Below are positions 56,571 to 64,000 of a stretch of DNA of 64,000 bases, piece after piece; position 1 is the stretch's first letter; every line of letters begins with the position of its first letter. The stretch is from Oxalobacteraceae bacterium (GTDB lineage: Bacteria > Pseudomonadota > Gammaproteobacteria > Burkholderiales > Burkholderiaceae_D): NCBI GenBank assembly GCA_025352145.1, contig JANXTY010000030.1, positions 124,001-188,000 of the forward strand, given 5' to 3'. The notes beneath the pieces are model-generated. The model saw only the letters and a list, made by a program, of their open reading frames with translations, had not been told where the DNA came from and ran no database searches. Both the position numbers and the translations under genes were made by a program.

Positions 56571-56978
56571 AGGGCACCCCGTTAAACACGATCAGTGGAA
56601 ATTGAGCCGACTATGGCTAACAGCGCCATAAAAAATAAACAACTATTCTCTTTGGCGTGAAAATTGAGTTTTATGACAACAAAAGTTTATGTCGATTGTT
56701 AAGAATAGTCCGATTATGCTAAGTAGCAAGGACAATAATTGATTTCCGGCATTTTCTTTCGTTAAAATGCCCGACTAGAACGATCCCATTGCCGAAAAAT
56801 ATTGTGAGGTAACCAACCATGCTTTATCCTGCTTCAAGTAGGTTTGGGCAATTAACAATGATAGGATTTAACGCAAAATTGCCCTAGCGGCGTTGTGCCT
56901 TATCAGGCCTGCTTTCGTTGGTACACTTCCTGGGACGATTTTGAGTAAGTCTGCAATGCGGATGAAAATAGGAAATAT
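56571..56978. other. Intergenic region between divergent HDOD gene and plsY
   Basis: 408 bp, AT-rich. The only coding candidate is a 22-codon frame at 56819-56887 (MLYPASSRFGQLTMIGFNAK...) with GAGG 9 nt upstream, too short to support. No dyad or RNA gene recognised. Confidence 0.45.
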
Positions 56979-57593
56979 ATGAATGTCGTTGCATTTACAG
57001 TGATTGCTTATGTGATCGGTTCGATTTCGTTTGCGGTGGTGGTCAGTAAATTATTCGGCTTATCCGATCCCCGTAGTTATGGTTCTAAAAACCCGGGTGC
57101 TACCAATGTACTGCGCAGTGGGAATAAAACAGCCGCTGCGCTAACCTTGTTGGGGGATGGCGCGAAGGGTTGGTTTGCGGTGTGGTTGGCAGAAAGATTT
57201 GCTGCGCAGTACGGGATTGAAGATGGCGGTATTGCGTTGGTAGCGCTGGCTGTGTTTTTGGGTCATGTATGGCCCATCTTCTTCAAATTTGCGGGAGGCA
57301 AAGGCGTGGCAACTGCATTGGGCGTCTTGCTTGGTCTTAATCTTTGGTTGGGGTTGGGAACTTTGGTGACGTGGGTGGTTGTCGCGTATGCCTTTCGCTA
57401 TTCCTCATTGGCTGCGTTGGTGTCGGCGGTGTTTGCGCCGTTTTATTACGGACTGTTGTTTGGTGTCGATGAGAAATTATTTGCAGTGCTGGCGATGAGC
57501 GCTTTGCTGCTTTATCGTCATAGTAAAAATATTGCAAATTTAATGAAGGGAAAAGAAACCAGGATAGGCGGCAGGACCGAGAAAATCTCATAA
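56979..57593 (+). CDS. plsY: Acyl-phosphate:glycerol-3-phosphate acyltransferase
   Basis: 204 residues with five or six membrane helices. The three PlsY motifs are visible: [25 protein letters not shown] and [17 protein letters not shown]. It transfers acyl from acyl-phosphate to glycerol-3-phosphate at the inner membrane, the first phospholipid step. It is convergent with tsaD, a common betaproteobacterial pairing. Confidence 0.96.
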   Translation: MNVVAFTVIAYVIGSISFAVVVSKLFGLSDPRSYGSKNPGATNVLRSGNKTAAALTLLGDGAKGWFAVWLAERFAAQYGIEDGGIALVALAVFLGHVWPIFFKFAGGKGVATALGVLLGLNLWLGLGTLVTWVVVAYAFRYSSLAALVSAVFAPFYYGLLFGVDEKLFAVLAMSALLLYRHSKNIANLMKGKETRIGGRTEKIS

Positions 57594-57640
57594 TAACGGT
57601 TATTGCCTCGATCCAGAATTGTCCCGCCTCAGAGGTTTCC

Positions 57641-58669
57641 TTAAGCGATGCGCAGTTCGTCCAGCGGCCACCTCGGCCTGACATTAAACGCATAATTTCG
57701 CTGGGCCGCATCGGGGTTGATCTGCAAGCGCATGGCGCCGGCAAAGGCAATCATTGCGCCGTTATCGGTGCAAAATTCTAGTTCGGGGTAATACACCTTA
57801 AAGCGGCGTTTGAGTGCGACCTCGTTGAGTGACGCGCGCAATTGTTTGTTGGCCCCCACGCCCCCGGCGATCACTAGTCGTTTCAGTCCGGACTCTTTCA
57901 ACGCTGTGACGCATTTGGCTGTTAACACATCCACAATCGCATCGACAAAGCCGCGCGCGATATTGGCCTTGTCCTGATCGCAAATAGTGGCGGGATGATT
58001 TTTCACCACGGTCAACACGGCGGTTTTCAGGCCGGAAAAACTAAAATTCAAATCCTTGGAATGTAACATCGGACGCGGCAGTTTATACGCAAGCGGATCG
58101 CCAAATTCGGCCATGCGTGAAATTGCTGGACCGCCCGGATACCCTAAGCCGAGCAGTTTTGCCGACTTGTCAAATGCTTCGCCCGCAGCATCATCCAGAG
58201 TCTCGCCCAACAATTGATATTGGCCTACGCCATCGACCCGCATCAATTGCGTATGCCCACCGGAAACCAATAAGGCGATGAAAGGAAACTCGGGGGGATT
58301 GCGTGAAAGTAGCGGCGATAGTAAGTGTCCTTCCAGGTGGTGCACACCCAATACAGGCTTTTCCAACGCCAGCGCCAGGCTACAAGCGACTGACGCGCCC
58401 ACCAGCAATGCACCCGCCAATCCAGGTCCTTGGGTATAGGCAATGGCATCGATGTTATTTGGGATGACGCCCCCTTTCTCCAGTACCTGTTCCAGCAAAG
58501 GAATAGCCCGCCGAATATGATCGCGCGAAGCTAACTCCGGCACTACGCCGCCATATTGTTCATGCATGGCTACTTGCGAATAAAGGGCATGTGCCAGCAA
58601 GCCGCGCTGCGTGTCGTATAACGCAAGGCCGGTTTCATCGCAAGAGGATTCGACACCGAGAACGATCAT
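57641..58669 (-). CDS. tsaD: tRNA threonylcarbamoyladenosine transferase subunit TsaD
   Basis: 342 residues. The metal site is H-H-L-E-G-H in [29 protein letters not shown] and [13 protein letters not shown] are family markers. With TsaB and TsaE it installs t6A37 in ANN-decoding tRNAs, an essential modification. It is convergent with plsY; nothing else is in its operon here. Confidence 0.97.
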   Translation of the reverse strand: MIVLGVESSCDETGLALYDTQRGLLAHALYSQVAMHEQYGGVVPELASRDHIRRAIPLLEQVLEKGGVIPNNIDAIAYTQGPGLAGALLVGASVACSLALALEKPVLGVHHLEGHLLSPLLSRNPPEFPFIALLVSGGHTQLMRVDGVGQYQLLGETLDDAAGEAFDKSAKLLGLGYPGGPAISRMAEFGDPLAYKLPRPMLHSKDLNFSFSGLKTAVLTVVKNHPATICDQDKANIARGFVDAIVDVLTAKCVTALKESGLKRLVIAGGVGANKQLRASLNEVALKRRFKVYYPELEFCTDNGAMIAFAGAMRLQINPDAAQRNYAFNVRPRWPLDELRIA

Positions 58670-58772
58670 TGGAAGGAGGGGGATTGATTGAATGCGACAT
58701 TGTAAGGTAAAGCGTAGGGAGGAAGAATTTGCGGTCCCTTCCTCTTTCCCCTTTGGTGGGTTCTGCCTGAGG

Positions 58773-59798
58773 CTAATTCAAAGGAGTGACCGTAACGCGT
58801 ACTTTCAATTCTTGTTCGCCGCCACCTAAAACAATGCCGCGCATGGGGGTGACATCACTAAAGTCACGGCCCCATCCCAAGGTGATGTGTTCGCGTTGTA
58901 CGAGGCAGCGATTGGTCGGGTCGAAATCGACCCAGCCTAGTTCGGGACAAAACACCGATACCCACGCGTGGGAGGCATCTGCGCCGATCATGCGTGGCTG
59001 GCCTTCGGGCGGCTTGGTCAGGATATAGCCGCTGACATAGCGTGCCGGTAAGCCCAGGCTTCTCAGACAGCCGATCATCAATTGCGCGAAATCCTGACAG
59101 ACGCCGCGTCGTCCTTTTAGTACTTCTTCCAAGGGGGTCGAAATCTCGGTCGCTTTGGGGTCGAATTCAAATTCGTCAAAAATACGGTGCGTCAGGTCGA
59201 GCGTTGCGTCGAGGAGCGGTCGGCCCGTAGCAAAACTAGCGCGTGCATATTGTTCCAGCGTACTGCTGCAACTGACGTGGGGTGATGCGTACAAATAGCG
59301 GCAGGCTTGTTGGGTATCGGTGCTTGCAGGTTGTTGCATCATATTACGTAGCGCTTCCCATGAAAGCGTGTCTTTGATTTGTGCAAGACCGGGCCTGATC
59401 GCCAGCGAGACGGTTGATTCGGCATGTACCACCAGCGCCTTGTGTGGAACGGTGATCGTAAAATGTTGGGTGCTATTGCCGAAATAATCCATGCCCTGGA
59501 CTGTGTCGTCCTCTCGTGGGTCGAGACGAATCTGATGCGAATCGGTTTGCTGATAGGCAAAGCATCTGGGTGTCATGTGCATGTATTGTTGCGACAGGGT
59601 GACCATGCTCTGGTAGTGATAGTGTGTTTCGTGTATTACGCGGTACCGTACCTGCATTGGAATAAGTTCCTCCACAGGATTTTGTATCTGGGCTTGCACC
59701 CCGGCACGATGACTATTGGCATCCGGCGACCGATCACGGATGTGTTCATGCTGCGCATCGAGTATCGGATCATTGTCGTTGACGAAGGCGTCGCTCAT
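58773..59798 (-). CDS. Transglutaminase-like protein with N-terminal bacterial TGase domain
   Basis: 341 residues if read from the ATG at 59798, which overlaps the upstream stop as ATGA. A second start at 59657 ([20 protein letters not shown]) has GGAGGA upstream and matches the usual family N-terminus. The core has the Cys in [20 protein letters not shown], His in [17 protein letters not shown] and Asp in VDFDPTNRC, an intact Cys-His-Asp triad. Such proteins are encoded with ATP-grasp/alpha-E and DUF2126 proteins and are predicted to work in peptide modification or cleavage. Confidence 0.88.
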   Translation of the reverse strand: MSDAFVNDNDPILDAQHEHIRDRSPDANSHRAGVQAQIQNPVEELIPMQVRYRVIHETHYHYQSMVTLSQQYMHMTPRCFAYQQTDSHQIRLDPREDDTVQGMDYFGNSTQHFTITVPHKALVVHAESTVSLAIRPGLAQIKDTLSWEALRNMMQQPASTDTQQACRYLYASPHVSCSSTLEQYARASFATGRPLLDATLDLTHRIFDEFEFDPKATEISTPLEEVLKGRRGVCQDFAQLMIGCLRSLGLPARYVSGYILTKPPEGQPRMIGADASHAWVSVFCPELGWVDFDPTNRCLVQREHITLGWGRDFSDVTPMRGIVLGGGEQELKVRVTVTPLN

Positions 59799-62500
59799 GA
59801 TGAAAGGCCCCTCAGTTGCGGCTTACCCGTATAACTAAAAAACTGCACGCTGATTTGTTCGGACAGCGCTTCGCTGGCGCTTTTGATGCGGCCTAATAGG
59901 TCGATCAAACGCACATTGCCGCAATACAGATCGGTGTCGGGTACCAAGGCTAGTAAGTCTTCTTTCAGGGGCATGAAGCGATCTTGGCCGCAGGGACCGT
60001 AGCTCGGCGCAAGCACGGCCAAGCCTTTTAAAATGCCATCGATCTGAAACAACACCGAGCGTGGATTACTCTTGTCGAGGAGGAGCAAATCGAGCACCGG
60101 CAACCATTCTGGCTGCGCTCGATAGCGGGAGCGATAAGTGACAATACTGTCGGACAAATCGAGGAGCCAATCGAGGTTGCCATTGGCATCCATAGCTAAG
60201 GCGCGTAACAAGATATTGCTCTGAAATTGCAGGCGTTCCAATCGTCGTCCGATAGACATAAAACGCCAGCCCAAATCGCGCATCATGCCGTCGACTGCAA
60301 AGCCGGCCATCGTCATCGAGAATGCGGCAGCATCATCGAGAATATTCATCGCATCGGCTTGCGACACGCGCTCTTTTTCGCTTGCGTTGGCGGGCCTTTG
60401 CTGCATCCTATTCAGCGCACGCCAGTTATCTACGGATAAACGCTCACGCAGTTGGCTGGCGATCTGGTAGAGCTGCAATTGCTGTCTTGCCAGTCCTGGA
60501 ACAGTCGGTGATGCCACTGCCAAGAGAAGAGCGGATTCAATCTGCGCATCGCTCAATATCGTCCACGAACTTCGGGTAGGGATGTTAGCTTGACTCTGAT
60601 GTTGCGTTTGGCTTTGGTCTTTTTCTTGTGTTTGGTTTTGTATTTGAGTTTGTGTACGGACAGCCTCTGTTTCGGGTTCCTTGTGTTCGATCAAATGACA
60701 CCACGCGCACAAGGATTGCACCACGCGCCATTCGGGGCCGCGCAGCGCGGGACGCACGTTGAAGAGGAAGTTAAGTGTGACCCGAATCAGGCGCGCAATA
60801 TTGTCGCAGCGCTCGGCATTGCGCCCGAACCAGAAGAGATTTTCCGCCATCCGGCTCGATAAATGGGTATCGTCACGAACCAAATCACTGGCAGTCGTGG
60901 TGCGCTTCAGGATTGCGTGCGCACCGGCTTGCATATTGGCTTGCGCCTGTACCCATGTGTCCTTGCTGCTACCGCCGCGCTGCATAGTAATGACCCGCAC
61001 ATCGGCCCCGGTGGCGACCCGTGTCAGTCCGCCCGGCATGACCACATAACCGTTTGGCGTTGCGCAAGCGTAGACGCGCAGGCCGATGGCACGGGGAGTG
61101 AGCCCTCCCGTTGGACCCGGTTTCCATACCGGTGCCTGTGACAGACGAACCAGTTCTTGCGCTACAAAATTGTGTGGTGCCGCGCGCATCCGGGCAATCA
61201 GTTCTATGCGCGCTTCTCCTTTAAGGTCTTGGCCGAAGATAGGAAATTGGCGCTGTTGCGGAAAGGTGGGTTTGATGACGAGGTGATCGAGTCGTTCGAT
61301 GACTTGTTCGAGTGCAGCGGGTTCGCCACACCACCAGGTTGCCACTGAGGGCATTTTTAACGGCTCGCCTAACAAACGTTCGCACAGGGCGGGTAAAAAA
61401 CCGAGTAAGGCGCCCGATTCCATCAGGTTTGATCCCAGACTGTTGGCGATGAGTACATTACCCAGGCGGGCGGCCTGCGTTAAGCCGGCTACTCCCAGTG
61501 CCGAGTCCGCCCGCAACTCTACAGGATCGCAGAAATCATCGTCAACCCGGCGCATGATCACATGCACACGCTGCATGCCCGATAAGGTCTTGAGCCAGAC
61601 GATTCCTTTACGCACTGTCAGGTCGCTGCCTTCGACCAAGGGCAAACCGAGATGACGCGCCAGATAAGCTTGTTCGTAATAGGTTTCGTTATAGGGGCCG
61701 GGCGTAAGCAGTACGATGAGCGGCGGTTCGCTGCCACGCAGCGGCGTGCCTCCGTGGGCCGCACACTGGCGGCCCCAATGCGCCAGGCTATCGCGCATGG
61801 TGCTGAAAAATCCGGCTAAAGGTTGCACCTTGAGTTCGCGTAGCAGATCGGGGAAAGTGCGTGCAATGACGGCACGATTTTCCAGCGCATAACCGGCACC
61901 GGACGGGGCTTGGGTGCGGTCAGCAACTACCCACCAGCGTCCATCGGGGGCGCGTTCCAGATCCAGCGCGTAAAAATGTAAGGCGGTACCGTCGCTTTGC
62001 CGCATGCCGTGGCAGGGACGCAAAAACCCTGCGTGGCCGTGGATTAAGGCAGGTGGCAACAAGCCTTCATCCAGTATTTTCTGTTCACCATATACGTCAC
62101 CCAGAATTTTGTTGAGCAATGTGGCGCGCTGGATCACGGCCGCTTCGATTAGTGCCCAGTCATCGTGCGGCAGAATCAGCGGCAGCACATTTAAATCCCA
62201 GGGGCGTTGCATGCCCTTGGCATCGGCATAGACGTTGTAGGTGACACCGTTTTCGCGTACCTGACGCTGCACAGAATCGATGTGCAGCATCATCATCTCA
62301 GGCGTTTCTTTGGCTAAACTGTCCAGCATGGCGCGCCAATGGGCACGCGGCTGGTGCGCCGCATCCAGCATTTCATCAAAACACTCCGGCGAGGCGGAGT
62401 AGTCGGCGAGTAGTTTCTTGAACATCCGGTTTTTTGTTTCTCTTGCAGCGGCTGCGCCAGGATGCGCCCCACGGTGGCCGGATACTATCAAACCACCCAT
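59795..62500 (-). CDS. Circularly permuted ATP-grasp and alpha-E domain fusion protein
   Basis: 901 residues if the ATG at 62500 is used; the ATG at 62425 ([20 protein letters not shown]) is more typical, giving 876. Residues about 60-530 are the circularly permuted ATP-grasp domain ([50 protein letters not shown]). Residues about 560-890 form the alpha-E helical domain ([40 protein letters not shown]). About residues 613-642 are a Gln/Thr/Asp repeat ([20 protein letters not shown]), inserted within alpha-E. ATP-grasp enzymes ligate amines to carboxylates; substrate unknown. Confidence 0.88.
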   Translation of the reverse strand: MGGLIVSGHRGAHPGAAAARETKNRMFKKLLADYSASPECFDEMLDAAHQPRAHWRAMLDSLAKETPEMMMLHIDSVQRQVRENGVTYNVYADAKGMQRPWDLNVLPLILPHDDWALIEAAVIQRATLLNKILGDVYGEQKILDEGLLPPALIHGHAGFLRPCHGMRQSDGTALHFYALDLERAPDGRWWVVADRTQAPSGAGYALENRAVIARTFPDLLRELKVQPLAGFFSTMRDSLAHWGRQCAAHGGTPLRGSEPPLIVLLTPGPYNETYYEQAYLARHLGLPLVEGSDLTVRKGIVWLKTLSGMQRVHVIMRRVDDDFCDPVELRADSALGVAGLTQAARLGNVLIANSLGSNLMESGALLGFLPALCERLLGEPLKMPSVATWWCGEPAALEQVIERLDHLVIKPTFPQQRQFPIFGQDLKGEARIELIARMRAAPHNFVAQELVRLSQAPVWKPGPTGGLTPRAIGLRVYACATPNGYVVMPGGLTRVATGADVRVITMQRGGSSKDTWVQAQANMQAGAHAILKRTTTASDLVRDDTHLSSRMAENLFWFGRNAERCDNIARLIRVTLNFLFNVRPALRGPEWRVVQSLCAWCHLIEHKEPETEAVRTQTQIQNQTQEKDQSQTQHQSQANIPTRSSWTILSDAQIESALLLAVASPTVPGLARQQLQLYQIASQLRERLSVDNWRALNRMQQRPANASEKERVSQADAMNILDDAAAFSMTMAGFAVDGMMRDLGWRFMSIGRRLERLQFQSNILLRALAMDANGNLDWLLDLSDSIVTYRSRYRAQPEWLPVLDLLLLDKSNPRSVLFQIDGILKGLAVLAPSYGPCGQDRFMPLKEDLLALVPDTDLYCGNVRLIDLLGRIKSASEALSEQISVQFFSYTGKPQLRGLSS

Positions 62501-64000
62501 CGCAAGTCCAGCGTCAGGGGGAAACTTGGGTTGCGCTCTTCTTTGTATACGTGCATCGGTCCCGGCGTATGCCCATGCGCCCAGAAGCGGGCGAAGCGGC
62601 GTGCTTCTGCTGCATTGGCATTGACCGGCGCACTGTTTTCACTGCGCCCGCCGGGATGCGTCACATGGTAGGTACAACCGCCGATGGCGCGTCCGCTCCA
62701 GGTATCGACCAAGTCAAAGGTCAATGGCGCTTGTACCTTGATGCTGGGATGCAGCGCCGACCACGGACTCCAGGCACGAAAGCGTACTCCTGCCACAAAT
62801 TCGCCGGGAATACCCGTCGGGTGCAAAGGCAGCATGCGCCCATTGCAGGCGATGATATGACGGCCATCGGTCAGGCCGCGCACCAATAATTGCATCCGCT
62901 CGACCGACGAATCGACATAGCGGGCAGTGCCACCAGCGCTCATCTCTTCGCCCAGCACATTCCACGGTTCGATTGCCTGACGCAATTCCATCTCGACTCC
63001 TTCATACACTACGGTGCCAAAACGCGGGAAACGGAATTCGATAAAAGGATCGAACCACTGTTCTTCGAACCCATAACCGGATGCCCGTAAATCCTTGACC
63101 ACATCCCCGATATCCTGCGCCACAAAATGGGGCAACATCCAGCGATCGTGCAAAGCGGTGCCCCAATGCACCAATTTGGCTCGATATGGCTCCCGCCAGA
63201 AGCGTGCCACTAGCGCACGCAGTAAGAGCATTTGCAGCAAACTCATGCGCTCATGCGGCGGCATTTCGAAGGCGCGGAATTCGACTAAACCCAAACGACC
63301 AGTAGGGCCATCTGGTGAATATAATTTGTCAATAGAAAATTCGGAGCGATGCGTATTGCCAGTTAAATCTACCAGTAAATTGCGCAGCAAACGGTCCACC
63401 ATCCACGGCTTGTCGCCCGGCATCATGCTTGGCAACACTTGATCCATTTGCTGAAATGCGATGGCTAATTCGTAGAGATTATCGTCGCGTGCTTCATCCA
63501 CCCGCGGTGCCTGGCTGGTCGGTCCGATGAAGGTGCCGGAAAACAGGTAGGACAATGCCGGATGATTCTGCCAGTAGGTGATCAGGCTTTTGAGTAAATC
63601 GGGCCGGCGCAGCAGGGGGCTGTCTTCTGCCGTCGCCCCGCCCAAGGTCGCATGATTGCCGCCGCCAGTGCCGGTATGACGGCCATCGACCATGAATTTT
63701 TCTGTGCCGAGCCGGGTTACGCGCGCCTCTTGATAGAGGGTGGTCATGTTGTAGACCAATTCGTTCCAGCTCGCCGCAGGATGAATGTTGACCTCGATCA
63801 CGCCGGGGTCGGGCGTGACGCTGAGTAGCTTGATACGGGGGTCGCGCGGTGGTGGATAGCCCTCCATCCATAGCTTCATTTGCAAGCGGGATGCCGTATT
63901 TTCGACGGTAGTGACCAACGCCAGATAATCCTCAATGCGTTTAAGAGGTGGCATGAAGACATGTAGTCGCCCATCTCGCACCTGGACGCATAGGGCAGTA
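62488..64000 (-). CDS. DUF2126 transglutaminase-type protein, C-terminal part (cut by window edge)
   Basis: The frame is open to the window end, where it reads [20 protein letters not shown]; an internal GTG at 63981 is not a real start. It covers the DUF2126 region: [54 protein letters not shown] and [20 protein letters not shown]. Full family members are about 1,100 residues with an N-terminal transglutaminase domain that would lie to the right. It overlaps the ATP-grasp gene by up to 13 nt. Confidence 0.9.
   Translation of the reverse strand, partial: TALCVQVRDGRLHVFMPPLKRIEDYLALVTTVENTASRLQMKLWMEGYPPPRDPRIKLLSVTPDPGVIEVNIHPAASWNELVYNMTTLYQEARVTRLGTEKFMVDGRHTGTGGGNHATLGGATAEDSPLLRRPDLLKSLITYWQNHPALSYLFSGTFIGPTSQAPRVDEARDDNLYELAIAFQQMDQVLPSMMPGDKPWMVDRLLRNLLVDLTGNTHRSEFSIDKLYSPDGPTGRLGLVEFRAFEMPPHERMSLLQMLLLRALVARFWREPYRAKLVHWGTALHDRWMLPHFVAQDIGDVVKDLRASGYGFEEQWFDPFIEFRFPRFGTVVYEGVEMELRQAIEPWNVLGEEMSAGGTARYVDSSVERMQLLVRGLTDGRHIIACNGRMLPLHPTGIPGEFVAGVRFRAWSPWSALHPSIKVQAPLTFDLVDTWSGRAIGGCTYHVTHPGGRSENSAPVNANAAEARRFARFWAHGHTPGPMHVYKEERNPSFPLTLDLRWVV

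Noticed and set aside
59657-59798. Single certain start for the transglutaminase-like gene
   Set aside because: Both the coupled ATG at 59798 and the ATG at 59657 with GGAGGA are plausible; the sequence does not decide.
1-64000. CRISPR arrays, transposases, prophage, tRNA or rRNA genes
   Set aside because: None was recognised by reading; a dedicated tRNAscan, Infernal or CRISPR search was not possible.

Overview
This window looks like the chromosome of a betaproteobacterium of the Burkholderiales, most like Oxalobacteraceae. That placement is an inference from gene order: sspA-petCBA, a compact his-tat operon headed by murA and the mla/yad genes, and flhB-flhA-flhF-flhG-fliA-mot. No 16S gene or tRNA was seen. 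Layout: 1-24468 is conserved core. It holds the start of sspA, the cytochrome bc1 genes petABC, mscL, a Nif3-like protein facing a DegQ/DegS-type protease, a DUF2461 protein, and then a long leftward block. In transcription order that block is mlaFEDACB, an ABC-2 exporter pair, ibaG, murA, hisG, a small zinc-ribbon gene, hisD, an orphan-type DNA methyltransferase, hisC, hisB, hisH, hisA, hisF, hisI, hisE, a HIT protein and tatABC. The zinc-ribbon gene and the methyltransferase are not histidine genes. The first sits in an insert with integron-cassette-like ends. The second is translationally coupled to hisD. Pectin island: 24469-39304 is accessory. It carries a secreted PelC-like pectate lyase and a leftward operon of a damaged rhamnogalacturonan acetylesterase, a pectin methylesterase, a Tat-exported GH28 polygalacturonase, a GH105 unsaturated-uronyl hydrolase and a second, lipoprotein pectin methylesterase. 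An FCD-type GntR regulator has a perfect dyad just upstream of it, and galactarate dehydratase and uronate dehydrogenase follow. Together these would de-esterify and cut pectin outside the cytoplasm and oxidise galacturonate through galactarate; uptake, lactone opening and later steps are not in the window. The island ends with a secreted protein that appears to join beta-gamma-crystallin-like and beta-trefoil-like lectin domains, followed by a strong terminator. Flagellar and remaining genes: 39779-47710 is a flagellar export and motor operon (flhB, flhA, flhF, flhG with a degenerate P-loop, fliA, motA-like, motB-like). From 47798 come an unknown lipoprotein, a TetA-like MFS pump, a small unknown gene behind a perfect LexA box, a MATE pump, nagZ with an extra C-terminal domain, dcd, an HDOD protein, plsY and tsaD. 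The right end (58773-64000) is a transglutaminase / ATP-grasp-alpha-E / DUF2126 cluster, a predicted but poorly characterised peptide-modification system. No CRISPR array, transposase, rRNA or tRNA was recognised.
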